Assembly: GCA_964351025.1 (NCBI GenBank)
Contig: CAYGLV010000041.1
Span: 1 to 23,010 of the forward strand
Length of the DNA: 23,010 nucleotides
Reading direction: 5' to 3'
Origin: CAYGLV01 sp964351025
GTDB taxonomy: Bacteria; Actinomycetota; Thermoleophilia; Gaiellales; Gaiellaceae
Shown: in pieces, positions 7,431-15,699 of the stretch
Layout of the letters: every line of letters begins with the position of its first letter
How positions within the stretch are numbered: the first letter of the stretch is position 1
The notes under the pieces: model-generated
Database searches by the model: none
Told to the model about the DNA's origin: nothing
The model's input: the letters and a program-made list of their open reading frames with translations, nothing else
Made by a program: the position numbers and the translations under genes

Positions 7431-7436
7431 TAGGCT
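7431..7436 (+). promoter_or_regulatory. -10 hexamer TAGGCT for the penicillin-acylase gene, leaderless-type
   Basis: TAGGCT ends 6 bases before GTG at 7443 and no Shine-Dalgarno is visible. Any -35 element would fall inside the divergent gene. Confidence 0.55.
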
Positions 7437-7442
7437 CACGCG

Positions 7443-9736
7443 GTGCGTCGCCGCGCCCTGCTCCTTGCCGCCGCCTCTGTCGGGTCGCTCGCCGTGCTGC
7501 TCGCGCCGCTCACGGCGGCCACGCCGCGCGACTACGCCACCGCCGCGTTCACGATCCTTCCACCGGGCGAGAACGGCAGCCTCTCCTTCGACAGGAACAC
7601 GACCGACCAGGCGAAGATGTACGACGCCCTGACGCCGCTCTTCGACAAGGTCGGGCAGAAGGACATCGCGCGCACGTTCAAGCCGGCCCCATTCGGCCTC
7701 GGTGGCGCGAAGGCCCTGCGCAGGGAGAGCACTCCCCGGGCAGGCGTCTCGATCGTCCGCGATCGCTTCGCGGTGGCGCACGTCACCGGCAAGACGGCGC
7801 AGGACGTCGCCTACGGCGCCGGCTGGGTGACCGCGCAGGACCGCGGCATCCTGCTCGAGCTGATCCGTGGGCCGGCCCGGATCGCCGCGCTGGACGTTCC
7901 CGGCCTCGATCCGATCTCGCTCGCGCTCTCCGGCAAGAGCTTCGTTCCGAGCGCGCAGACGGAGGCGTTCATCGCCGCCCAGATCGGCGTGCTCAAGGCG
8001 ACCGGGCCGCTCGGCAAGCAGTACGTCTCCCTGCTCACCGCGTACGTCGCCGGTCTGAACGGCTACTACCGGTCGAAGGAGATCCAGGTGAAGCCGTACA
8101 GCGTCGTGGACGTGATTGCGGCTGCGGCGCTGATTGCCGCCCGCTTCGGCGCCAACGGCGGCCAGGAGGCGGCGAACGCCCAGTTCCTTGACGCGCTCCA
8201 GGACCGCCTTGGTGTCGCCAAGGGGCGCGAGGTCTTCGACGACCTGCGCAGCGCGAACGATCCGGAGGCGCCGGTGTCGCTGCCGGGCTCGTTCGACCAG
8301 GAGTTGCCCCCGACCGGCGCCGCCCCGGGCAGCGTCGTGCTCGACGACGGCAGCTTCGCGACCGCGCCGCGCTCGGTCGCGGCGATGTCGAACGCGCTGC
8401 TGATCGGGAAGAGCCGCTCCGCGACGGGCCACCCGCTGTTCGTCGCGGGCCCGCAAGTCGGCTACTTCTTCCCGCAGTTCTTCCTCGAGGCCGACCTGCA
8501 CGGAGGCGGCTTCGACGTCCGCGGTGTCATCTTCCCGGGCGTGCCGTTCGTCGTCATCGGCCGCGGCACCGACTTCGCCTGGAGCGCGACCTCGTCNNNN
8601 NNNNNNNNNNNNNNNNNNNNNNNNNNNNNNNNNNNNNNNNNNNNNNNNNNNNNNNNNNNNNNNNNNNNNNNNNNNNNNNNNNNNNNNNNNNNNNNNTGAG
8701 CGCGCGCGCCTTCTGGGCGCTGAACACGGGCAAGGTGACCTCCGCGCGGAGCTTCCTGAAGACGATGAACGGCGTCGAGTTCAGCTTCAACTGGTTCTAC
8801 GCGGACGACCGCGACATCGCGCTCTTCTCGAGCGGACGGCTGCCGAAGCGTGCGGCGGGGACCGATCCGGCGCTGCCGACGGTGGGAACGGGTGAGTACG
8901 ACTGGCGCGGCTTCCTCAAGGCGGCCGAGCACGCCCAGGGCCTGAACCCGCGAAGCGGCGTGATCCTCAACTGGAACAACAAGCCGGCCGCGGACGTGGG
9001 CGCGGCGGACAGCAACTTCTCGTACGGGCCCGTCCAGCGCGTGGATCTCTTCACGCCGCTCGTCGCCGAGCAGCGCAAGCACACGCTCGCCAGCGTGGTC
9101 TCGATCATGAACAAGGCGGCGACGCAGGATCTCCGTGCGCTGCGAGCCTGGCCGACGATCAAGGCCGTGCTCGAGGGCTCGACGCCGCCGAGCACACGGG
9201 CCGCCGACATTGCCGGCCTGCTCGATGTCTGGCGGGTCAAGGGCGGCAGCCGGCTCGACAGGGATCTCGACGGCAAGGTGGACGATCCCGGGGCGGCCGC
9301 GATGGACGCTGCGTGGCCGCGGCTCGCCGACGCCGTCCTCGGCACGGTGCTCGGCCCGCTGACGGACCGCCTCGCGCAGCTGATCGGCCGCAGCGACGAC
9401 GCGGGGCCCAGTGGCTCGGCCTACATCTCGGGCTGGTACGGCTACGTGGACAAGGACCTGCGCTCGCTGCTCAAGCTGCCCGTCAAGGGCGCCTACAAGA
9501 CGAAGTTCTGCGGCGTCGGAGATCTCGCTCTGTGCCGGGCCGCTCTCTGGTCCGCGCTGGACGCGGCTGCGGCAGAGCTCATCGCCGCGCAGGGCTCGAT
9601 CCCGTCCGCTTGGCGCGCGGACGCGACGAAGGAGCGGATCCAGTTCACGTCGGGGATCCTCGCCGACACGATGCGCTGGTCGAACCGCCCGACCTTCCAG
9701 CAGCTCATGAGCTTCTCGGGCCACCGGCCGCGCTAG
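7443..9736 (+). CDS. penicillin acylase family (Ntn hydrolase) protein, interrupted by an assembly gap
   Basis: The two parts belong to one gene of the penicillin amidase (S45) family, secreted Ntn hydrolases that cleave amide bonds such as acyl-homoserine lactones or beta-lactam side chains. Residues 1-26 form a signal peptide (VRRRALLLAA...PLTAA). The small-subunit region includes AHVTGKTAQDVAYGAGWVTAQDR. Maturation would expose S316 in AAMSNALLIGKS as the N-terminal nucleophile. After the gap the large subunit resumes with FNWFYADDRDIALFSSGRLP, the conserved ILNWNNKPAADVG with an oxyanion-site Asn, SYGPVQRVDLF, and the tail RPTFQQLMSFSGHRPR. The frame changes across the 100 Ns, so the true gap length is not 100; by family comparison roughly 100-150 residues are missing. 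Substrate unknown. Confidence 0.88.
8597..8696. other. assembly gap (100 N) inside the penicillin-acylase gene
   Basis: Exactly 100 Ns, the conventional filler for a gap of unknown length. Coding frame before the gap has codons starting at positions divisible by 3, and after it at positions leaving remainder 2, so the filler cannot be the true length if the gene is intact. Confidence 0.98.
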
Positions 9737-9766
9737 CAGCGCGATCGGGGCTTCCGGTCGATCGTC

Positions 9767-9772
9767 TAGGCT
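9767..9772 (+). promoter_or_regulatory. -10 hexamer TAGGCT for the class V aminotransferase, leaderless-type
   Basis: TAGGCT ends 7 bases before the ATG at 9780. GGAG directly after it is only 3 bases from the ATG, too close to act as a normal ribosome-binding site. Confidence 0.55.
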
Positions 9773-9779
9773 GGAGCCG

Positions 9780-10922
9780 ATGGCCGAAAAGCGGTATCTC
9801 CTGACGCCCGGGCCGACGCCGGTGCCGCCGGAGGTGCTGGCGGCGCTCGCCCGCCCGGTCATCCACCACCGCGGGCCGGATTTCAAGGCGATGTTCGCGG
9901 AGTGCCTCGAGCGCCTTCGTCGGGTGTGCTGCACCGACGGCGATGTGCTCCTCTTCACGGCCTCCGGGACCGGCGCGTTCGAGTCGGCGGTCGCCAACCT
10001 GCTCTCGCCGGGAGAGCGCGTGCTCGCGGTCTCGGCCGGGGAGTTCGGCGAACGCTGGGGGAAGCTGGCGGCGGCCTTCGGCTGCGACGTGCAGCAGCTC
10101 GCCTACGAGTGGGGCGAGTCCCCGCGCACCGACGATCTGGCACGCCGCCTCGAGGAGACGGGCGCGCGGACGGTCTTCCTCGTCCATTCCGAGACCTCGA
10201 CCGGCGTCGTCGCAGACATTCAGGCGCTCGCGGCCGTCGCAAAGGCGGCCGGTGCTCTCGTGGTCGTGGACGCCGTCTCGAGCCTCGGCGCGGTCCCGCT
10301 CGAGACCGCTGCCTGGGACCTCGACGTCGTTGTCTCAGGCTCGCAGAAGGCTCTGATGACGCCGCCAGGGCTGTCGCTGGTGACCGTCTCGGCGGCCGCG
10401 TGGGAACGCTGTGAGCAAGCGACGCTGCCGCGTTTCTACTTCGATTGGCGCAAGGCGCGAGGGACGCTCGACACGCCGTTCACGCCGGCGGTCTCGACCG
10501 TCGCCGCTCTCAACGTCGCGCTCGGACTGCTGCTCGACGAAGGGCTCGAGGCGGCGTTTGCCCGCCACGCTGCCCTCGGCCGCGCCTGCCGCGAGGGGGC
10601 CAAGGCGATGGGGCTCGAGCTCTTCTCCCCCGACGAGGAGCGCTCGGCCGTCGTGACCGCGATCCTCCTGCCGGACGGCGTGGACGCGAAGGCGGTCCGG
10701 CTGGCCCTGCGCGACCGCTTCGGGATCACCGTCGCCGGCGGGCACGGGGCGCTGGCGTCTCGGCTCGTGCGGATCGGGCACATCGGCTACTTCGACGTCT
10801 TCGACATCACGACGGCGCTGGCCGCGCTTGAGCTGCTGCTCGCCGACGCGGGTGCCGACATCGAGCGCGGCGTCGCCGTCACGCGGGCGCTCGAGGCGTA
10901 CGCGAGCGCTGTGCGGGCGTGA
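9780..10922 (+). CDS. class V aminotransferase (alanine-glyoxylate/serine-pyruvate type), probable phosphoserine aminotransferase role
   Basis: This 380-residue PLP enzyme begins KRYLLTPGPTPVPPEVL and RPVIHHRGPDF, typical of the AGXT/serine-pyruvate aminotransferase subgroup. It has SGTGAFES for cofactor phosphate binding, D164 in VVVDAVSSLG, and K190 in SGSQKALMTPPG as the Schiff-base lysine. Its stop overlaps the serA start as GTGA. The adjacency to phosphoglycerate dehydrogenase suggests it transaminates 3-phosphohydroxypyruvate to phosphoserine in place of a classical SerC. That substrate is inferred from context; alanine-glyoxylate or serine-glyoxylate transamination is the alternative. 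The start has a leaderless-type -10 just upstream. Confidence 0.9.
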   Translation: MAEKRYLLTPGPTPVPPEVLAALARPVIHHRGPDFKAMFAECLERLRRVCCTDGDVLLFTASGTGAFESAVANLLSPGERVLAVSAGEFGERWGKLAAAFGCDVQQLAYEWGESPRTDDLARRLEETGARTVFLVHSETSTGVVADIQALAAVAKAAGALVVVDAVSSLGAVPLETAAWDLDVVVSGSQKALMTPPGLSLVTVSAAAWERCEQATLPRFYFDWRKARGTLDTPFTPAVSTVAALNVALGLLLDEGLEAAFARHAALGRACREGAKAMGLELFSPDEERSAVVTAILLPDGVDAKAVRLALRDRFGITVAGGHGALASRLVRIGHIGYFDVFDITTALAALELLLADAGADIERGVAVTRALEAYASAVRA

Positions 10923-12490
10923 GGGTCCTCGTACGAGAGCAGATCGCCGACGCGGGGGTCGAGCTGCTGCGCGCCCACGGGATCGACGTCGATGTGGACT
11001 CGGAGTCAGAGCTCGAGGAGATCATCGCGCAGTACGACGGCATCGTCGTCCGCTCGGCGACGAAGCTCACCGCCGCTGTGATCGCGCGCGCCGAGCGGCT
11101 GAAGGTGATCGGACGCGCCGGAGTGGGGGTTGACAACGTTGACGTCGCGGCGGCGACGCGGCGCGGGATCGTCGTCGCGAACGCGCCCGAATCGACGGTC
11201 ACCTCCGCGGCCGAGCACACGATCGGCCTCCTGTTCTCCCTCGCACGCAACATCCCCCAGGCGCACGCCGCGCTCAAGCAGGGTCGCTGGGAGCGCGGAC
11301 GCTGGGGCGGTGTCGAGCTCGCGGGCAAGACGCTCGGTGTGCTCGGATTCGGCCGCATCGGCCGGCAGGTCGCCCGCCGCGCGGTCGCGCTCGGCATGCT
11401 CGTCGTGGCGTACGACCCGTACGTCTCACCCGAGCGGTTCCGTGAGCTCGGCGCCGAGCACGCCGGCTCCGTGGACGAAGTGCTGGAGGCCGCCGACGCG
11501 CTCACGCTCCACCTCCCGCTCAACGACGAGACGCGCGGACTGATCGGCACACGCGCGTTCGCACGCATGCGCGACGGGGTCAGGATCGTCAACGCCGCCC
11601 GCGGCGAGCTGGTGGACGAGCCGGCGCTGATCGCGGCGATCCGCTCCGGGAAGGTCGGGGGCGCGGCGCTCGACGTCTTCGCGACCGAGCCGTACTCCGG
11701 CCCGCTGCTCGAGCTGGACGAGGTCGTCGTCACGCCGCATCTGGCCGCGTCGACCGAGGAGGCCCAGGATCGCGCCGGTGTCATCGTCGCCGAGCAGGTG
11801 GCGGCCGCCCTCGCAGGTGAGATCGTCACCCACGCGGTGAACATCCCGAGCATCGACGCGGCCGATCTCGAGGTGCTCGGCCCGTACATCCCGCTCGCCT
11901 CGCAACTCGGCCGCCTGGCGATGGAGCTGGCGGAGGGCCGCCCCGAGCGAATCGTCCTCGCAACGCACGGCCCGCTCTCCGACCACGACATCCGGCTGCT
12001 GACGGTGGCCGCGCTCAACGGTGCATTCCGCGGGCGTGTCGAGACGGTGGTGAACTACGTGAACGCGCCTGTGATCGCGGCCGAGCGCGGGATCGAGGTC
12101 TCCGAGGAGCGCCTGCGCGCCTCGCAGGACTACATGAACACCGTGCGCGTCGTCGTTCACGGAGGAGGGCGGGACGTCGAGGTCGCAGGCACGACCATCG
12201 GCCCGGACCACCGGCTGTTCCTCGCTCGCGCGCTCAACTTCGGGATCGATATCGAGCTGGCGCCGCGGATGGTCTTCCTCACCTACACCGACCTCCCCGG
12301 CGTGATCGGGCGCGTCGGAACGATGTTCGGCGAGGCGCACGTGAACATCGCCAACATGGCCGTCTCGCGGACGAAGGAGGGTGGCAAGGCGCTGATGGCG
12401 CTCTCGATCGACTCGCCGCCGCCGCCTGCGCTCGTCGAGCAGATCCAGCGAGAGGGGTTCGACGCTGTCCACTTCATCGGCCTCGAATAG
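10919..12490 (+). CDS. serA: D-3-phosphoglycerate dehydrogenase
   Basis: SerA oxidises 3-phosphoglycerate with NAD to 3-phosphohydroxypyruvate, the first step of serine synthesis. The 523-residue protein is the long actinobacterial form. It contains a substrate domain (RSATKLTAAVIARA), the Rossmann motif GFGRIG (143-148), catalytic R228 in NAARGELVDE, E257 in DVFATEP and H274 in VTPHLAAST. An allosteric-substrate-binding domain follows (about 316-440) and then a C-terminal ACT domain (about 450-523, with FLTYTDLPGVIGRVG and NIANMAVSR) for likely serine feedback. The GTG at 10919 overlaps the stop of the aminotransferase, so the pair is translationally coupled. No serB lies in the window. Confidence 0.97.
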   Translation: MRVLVREQIADAGVELLRAHGIDVDVDSESELEEIIAQYDGIVVRSATKLTAAVIARAERLKVIGRAGVGVDNVDVAAATRRGIVVANAPESTVTSAAEHTIGLLFSLARNIPQAHAALKQGRWERGRWGGVELAGKTLGVLGFGRIGRQVARRAVALGMLVVAYDPYVSPERFRELGAEHAGSVDEVLEAADALTLHLPLNDETRGLIGTRAFARMRDGVRIVNAARGELVDEPALIAAIRSGKVGGAALDVFATEPYSGPLLELDEVVVTPHLAASTEEAQDRAGVIVAEQVAAALAGEIVTHAVNIPSIDAADLEVLGPYIPLASQLGRLAMELAEGRPERIVLATHGPLSDHDIRLLTVAALNGAFRGRVETVVNYVNAPVIAAERGIEVSEERLRASQDYMNTVRVVVHGGGRDVEVAGTTIGPDHRLFLARALNFGIDIELAPRMVFLTYTDLPGVIGRVGTMFGEAHVNIANMAVSRTKEGGKALMALSIDSPPPPALVEQIQREGFDAVHFIGLE

Positions 12491-12527
12491 CCGTCTGCCG
12501 TCGCTCGGCCCGCGCGGCGAGGGGTGG

Positions 12528-12962
12528 GTGGCGATCCAGTTCGTCCTCATCGCGGCGATCGTCGGCGGAGGCTTCCTGGAGCCGAGCTGGCCGGCGGGCG
12601 TGCGGGATGTCCTCAGGGGCGGGGGCGCGCTGCTGGCCGTCGCGGGCTGCGCGCTCGCCGTCTCCTCCGTTCGTGCCCTCGGGCGCTCGCTGACGCCCTT
12701 TCCGCGTCCCTCCGCGCACGGAGGGCTCGTCGAGACCGGCCCCTACCGGCTCGTCCGGCACCCCATCTACGGCGCCGGACTGCTCATCCTCACCGGTTAC
12801 TCGCTCTTCACGGGCGTGCCGGCGCTCGTGCTGACAGCGCTGCTCGTGGCGGTCTGGGCCCTCAAGTCGCGCGTCGAGGAGCGTTGGCTCACCTCGCGCT
12901 ACCCCGAGTACGCTGCCTTCCGCGCCCGCACGCCCCGCCGCTTCCTTCCCTTCGTCTGGTGA
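12528..12962 (+). CDS. isoprenylcysteine carboxyl methyltransferase (ICMT)/PEMT-like membrane methyltransferase
   Basis: The 144-residue integral membrane protein has about four hydrophobic spans and the family signature GPYRLVRHPIYGAGLL near the middle. EERWLTSRYPEYAAFRARTPRRFLPF closes it and forms the S-adenosylmethionine-binding end of ICMT/PEMT-type enzymes. The methylated substrate in bacteria is usually unknown. GTG 12528 is the first ordinary start in frame and lacks a good Shine-Dalgarno. The frame stays open upstream and encodes LPSLGPRGEGWV just before it, a stretch I recall from relatives, so the true start may be CTG at 12495, five bases after the serA stop. It probably shares the serA transcript. 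Confidence 0.85.
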   Translation: MAIQFVLIAAIVGGGFLEPSWPAGVRDVLRGGGALLAVAGCALAVSSVRALGRSLTPFPRPSAHGGLVETGPYRLVRHPIYGAGLLILTGYSLFTGVPALVLTALLVAVWALKSRVEERWLTSRYPEYAAFRARTPRRFLPFVW

Positions 12963-12976
12963 CGACGGCGCCCCGC

Positions 12977-12982
12977 TAGTCT
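12977..12982 (+). promoter_or_regulatory. -10 hexamer TAGTCT for the YbaK-like gene, leaderless-type
   Basis: TAGTCT ends 6 bases before GTG at 12989. The GGGG run before the start is adjacent to it and cannot serve as a spaced Shine-Dalgarno. Confidence 0.55.
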
Positions 12983-12988
12983 TCGGGG

Positions 12989-13510
12989 GTGCGGACCGCC
13001 TGGCCCGAATCCGTGGAGCGCGTCGCCTCGTTCCTGCGCGAGGCGGGCGCGGAGGCGCGGCTGGAGGAGTTCGCAACGGAGACGCCGACGGCGGCCGAGG
13101 CGGCGAGCGCCGCCGGGTGCGGGATCGAGCAGATCGTCAAGTCGCTCGTGTTCGCCACCGATGCCGGCGAGCTCGTGCTCGCTCTCGTGCCGGGTGACCG
13201 CCGCGCCGATCCTGCAAAGATCGCTCGCGCGGCCGGCGCGCGCACGGCGCGCGTCGCGACCCCGGAGGAGGTCGAGGAGGCGACGGGCGTGTCGCCCGGA
13301 GCCGTTGCGCCGTTCCCCCTTCCGTCCGGCCGGCGCGTGTTCGCCGAGCGGACGCTGCTCACCCGCGAGCACGTCTGGGTCGGAGCCGGCTCGTCCCGCC
13401 ATCTCGCCCGGCTCGCGCCCGCCGAGCTCGTCCGGCTCGCTCGCGCCCAGCCGCTCGACGCCGTGCAGGACGCCGATACCATTCACAGCCCGAGAACGAA
13501 GGAGCCCTGA
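12989..13510 (+). CDS. YbaK/EbsC-type aminoacyl-tRNA deacylase
   Basis: This 173-residue protein is a single YbaK/ProRS-INS domain, a family that hydrolyses mischarged tRNAs such as Cys- or Ala-tRNA(Pro) in trans. Visible signatures are TAAEAASAAGCGIEQIVKSLVF with the conserved lysine K51, LALVPGDRRADPAKIA, TGVSPGAVAPF and VFAERTLL, followed by VGAGSSRHLARLAPAEL. The length suits free-standing family members. The exact tRNA and amino acid are not readable from sequence. The start is GTG with a leaderless-type -10. Its 3' end contains the putative promoter of ilvE, and the two genes are 6 bases apart. Confidence 0.9.
   Translation: MRTAWPESVERVASFLREAGAEARLEEFATETPTAAEAASAAGCGIEQIVKSLVFATDAGELVLALVPGDRRADPAKIARAAGARTARVATPEEVEEATGVSPGAVAPFPLPSGRRVFAERTLLTREHVWVGAGSSRHLARLAPAELVRLARAQPLDAVQDADTIHSPRTKEP
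13455..13482 (+). promoter_or_regulatory. putative ilvE promoter (TCGACG - 16 - TACCAT)
   Basis: TCGACG at 13455-13460 and TACCAT at 13477-13482 are 16 bases apart inside the end of the YbaK-like gene. Transcription would begin near 13489, leaving a leader of about 27 bases that includes AAGGAG (13499-13504) before the ilvE ATG. Confidence 0.4.
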
Positions 13511-13516
13511 GCAGCG

Positions 13517-14449
13517 ATGCGTGAGACCGAGAAGATCTGGATGAACGGCGAGCTCGTGGACTGGGCCGACGCACACGTCCACGTCGGTGTGCACGGCCTC
13601 CATTACGGCTCCGGCGTGTTCGAGGGGATCCGCTGCTACGAGACCGAGGAGGGCCCGTCGGTGTTCCGTCTCGTGGAGCACCTGAAGCGACTCGAGAGCT
13701 CGGCACGTCTGCTCTACATGGAGCTGCCGTACTCCGTCGAGGAGATCCGCGCGGCGACGCACGAGCTGATCGCCGTCAACGGGCTGCCGGAATGCTACGT
13801 CCGCCCGATCGCGTTCTACGGGTACGGCGAGCTGGGCGTCTCGACAGCCGGGAATCCCGTCGAGGTCGTGATCATGAGCTGGCCGTGGGGCGCCTACCTC
13901 GGCGAGGACAGCCTGCGCCAGGGCATCACCGCGAAGATCTCCTCCTGGAAGCGCATCGGTCCGAACGTGATCCCGCATGTCGCCAAGGCGACCGGCATCT
14001 ACCTCAACTCGATGCTCGCGACCACCGAGGCGAAGCGCGCCGGCTACGACGAGGCGATTCTGCTGACCGACGACGGCTACGTCGCCGACGGGCCGGGCGA
14101 GAACATCTTCGTCGTCAAGGACAGCATCATCGTGACGCCGCCGCTCTCGACCTCGATCCTGCCCGGGATCACGCGCGAGTCGGTGATCGAGATCGGGCGC
14201 GAGCTGGGCTACGACGTCGAGGAGCACAGCCTCATCCGCAGCGACCTCTATCTCGCCGACGAGGTGTTCATGACCGGCACCGCCGCCGAGGTGACGCCTG
14301 TGCGGGCAGTGGACGACCATGAGATCGGTGTCGGTCCCGTCACGCTCGAGCTCCAGAAGGTCTACCTCGACGCCGTGCGGGGATGCGATTCTCGGTGGAG
14401 CCACTGGCTCGACATCGGGGCCTTCTTCGCTGACGCGAAGAAGCCCTAA
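13517..14449 (+). CDS. ilvE: branched-chain amino acid aminotransferase
   Basis: IlvE moves the amino group between glutamate and the 2-oxo acids of leucine, isoleucine and valine. The 310-residue fold-type IV PLP enzyme shows KIWMNGELVDWADAHVHV, HGLHYGSGVFEGIRCY, the lysine K157 in VIPHVAKATGIYLNS that binds PLP, and the E194 motif ADGPGENIFVV. The downstream ILPGITRESVIEI and EVFMTGTAAEVTPV complete the family pattern. The ATG at 13517 has an AAGGAG 12 bases upstream, a rather long spacing. It is followed within 10 bases by the next aminotransferase frame. Confidence 0.96.
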   Translation: MRETEKIWMNGELVDWADAHVHVGVHGLHYGSGVFEGIRCYETEEGPSVFRLVEHLKRLESSARLLYMELPYSVEEIRAATHELIAVNGLPECYVRPIAFYGYGELGVSTAGNPVEVVIMSWPWGAYLGEDSLRQGITAKISSWKRIGPNVIPHVAKATGIYLNSMLATTEAKRAGYDEAILLTDDGYVADGPGENIFVVKDSIIVTPPLSTSILPGITRESVIEIGRELGYDVEEHSLIRSDLYLADEVFMTGTAAEVTPVRAVDDHEIGVGPVTLELQKVYLDAVRGCDSRWSHWLDIGAFFADAKKP

Positions 14450-14458
14450 TGAACCGGT

Positions 14459-15670
14459 GTGGCCAGGGACTTCGGCGCGGGCCACGACGAAGCTGGGACG
14501 AGAGCGAACGCTTTGAGTAGCAGGTTGCCCAGATCCCAGGCCTCACCTAGCGTTTCGGCGCAGCCGAAACGCATCCCGCTTTCGCGCCCCTGGCTCGACG
14601 AGCGCGAGGAGGCGCTCGTTCTGGACGTGCTCCGGTCCGGGCGGCTCTCGCTCGGGCCGACGATCGACCGGTTCGAGGAGGCCTTCGCGGAGCGCGTCGG
14701 CGCCCCCTATGCAGCGGCGGTCTCGAGCGGCACGGCGGGTCTGCACCTCCTGACGCACATCGCCGGGCTCGGCCCCGGCGACGAGGCGATCACCTCGCCG
14801 GTCTCGTTCGTCGCCTCGGCGAACTGCGCGATCTACACGGGGGCCACTCCGGTGTTCGCCGATGTCGACCCGCGCACCCTCAACCTCGATCCGGCGGCCG
14901 TCGAGGAGGCGATCACCCCGCGCACGAAGGCGGTCGTGGCGGTGGACATCTTCGGCTACCCGTGCGAGCTCGAGCCTCTGCGAGAGCTCTGCGCCCGGCA
15001 CGGGCTCGTCCTGATCGAGGACGCCTGCGAGGCGCTTGGGGCCGAGTACCGCGGCGCCCCGGTCGGCTCGCACGGGCCTTCGGCGGTCTTTGCCTTCTAC
15101 CCGAACAAGCAGATCACGACGGGCGAGGGCGGCATGGTGACGACGCACTCCGAGGAGGAGTGGCTGCTGCTGAAGAGCTTGCGCAACCAGGGCCGTGCCG
15201 ACGGCGGCGGGTGGCTGGACCACGCGCGGCTCGGCTTCAACTACCGCATCGACGACATTCGCGCGGCGATCGGGATCGGGCAGCTCGAGAAGCTCGACCG
15301 CATTCTCGATGCGCGCGCCGGGGTCGCGCGCCGCTACGGCGAGCTGCTCGCCGGTTCGGACGTCGAGCCGCCGCTCGCCGACGATGCCGACCATGCCCGC
15401 TCCTGGTTCGTCTACGTCGTGCAGTTGCCGGAGGGCACGGACCGCGAACGGGTGATCGCCGGGCTCGAGGCGCGGGGCGTCGCAACGAGCCGCTACCTGC
15501 CCTGCATCCACCTCCAGTCGTACATGCGCGAGCGCTACGGCTTCGCGGAGGGGCTCTGTCCCGTCGCGGAGGGAATCGCGAAGCGCACGCTGGCACTCCC
15601 GTTCTATGCCCAACTCGAGGCCGAGGAGCAGGAGTACGTGGTCGAGGCGCTGCGCGCGGCCATGGGGTAG
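14459..15670 (+). CDS. DegT/DnrJ/EryC1-type (sugar) aminotransferase
   Basis: This PLP enzyme family usually aminates 4-keto or 3-keto nucleotide sugars for cell-envelope glycans. The core begins RIPLSRPWLDEREEALV and shows SSGTAGLHLL, D188 in LIEDACEALGAEY and the Schiff-base lysine K217 in FAFYPNKQITTGEGG. FNYRIDDIRAAIG and LPCIHLQSYMRERYG follow. Family members normally start just before IPLSRP, so the first ~37 residues from GTG 14459 are not conserved. The start is therefore uncertain: in-frame alternatives are TTG 14513 and TTG 14525, none with a convincing ribosome-binding site. A 10-bp inverted repeat lies in this extension. No sugar-biosynthesis partner genes are nearby, so the substrate cannot be named. 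Confidence 0.88.
   Translation: MARDFGAGHDEAGTRANALSSRLPRSQASPSVSAQPKRIPLSRPWLDEREEALVLDVLRSGRLSLGPTIDRFEEAFAERVGAPYAAAVSSGTAGLHLLTHIAGLGPGDEAITSPVSFVASANCAIYTGATPVFADVDPRTLNLDPAAVEEAITPRTKAVVAVDIFGYPCELEPLRELCARHGLVLIEDACEALGAEYRGAPVGSHGPSAVFAFYPNKQITTGEGGMVTTHSEEEWLLLKSLRNQGRADGGGWLDHARLGFNYRIDDIRAAIGIGQLEKLDRILDARAGVARRYGELLAGSDVEPPLADDADHARSWFVYVVQLPEGTDRERVIAGLEARGVATSRYLPCIHLQSYMRERYGFAEGLCPVAEGIAKRTLALPFYAQLEAEEQEYVVEALRAAMG
14550..14572 (+). repeat. 10-bp perfect inverted repeat at the 5' end of the DegT-like gene
   Basis: Arms GCGTTTCGGC (14550-14559) and GCCGAAACGC (14563-14572) pair perfectly around a 3-base loop. There is no T-run after it. It lies immediately before the conserved start of the enzyme and could be a hairpin near the ribosome entry site or a protein-binding palindrome. 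Confidence 0.75.
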
Positions 15671-15675
15671 CGCCA

Positions 15676-15687
15676 AGAGCCGGCTCT
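15676..15687. promoter_or_regulatory. 12-bp palindrome AGAGCCGGCTCT, candidate operator
   Basis: AGAGCC at 15676-15681 and GGCTCT at 15682-15687 form a perfect palindrome. Flanking GCC (15672-15674) and GGC (15688-15690) extend it with one bulged A. It ends 4-6 bases before the -10 of the RemA-like gene, where a repressor would block RNA polymerase. Confidence 0.4.
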
Positions 15688-15691
15688 GGCT

Positions 15692-15699
15692 CATACTCT
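15692..15699 (+). promoter_or_regulatory. -10 element for the RemA-like gene (CATACT or TACTCT), leaderless-type
   Basis: CATACT at 15692-15697 ends 7 bases before the ATG at 15705; the overlapping TACTCT at 15694-15699 ends 5 bases before it. No Shine-Dalgarno is present. Confidence 0.5.

Noticed and set aside
9737..9766. Two CGATCG motifs (9742-9747 and 9759-9764) as a terminator after the penicillin-acylase gene
   Set aside because: The intervening bases pair poorly and there is no T-run; such hexamers are common in GC-rich DNA.
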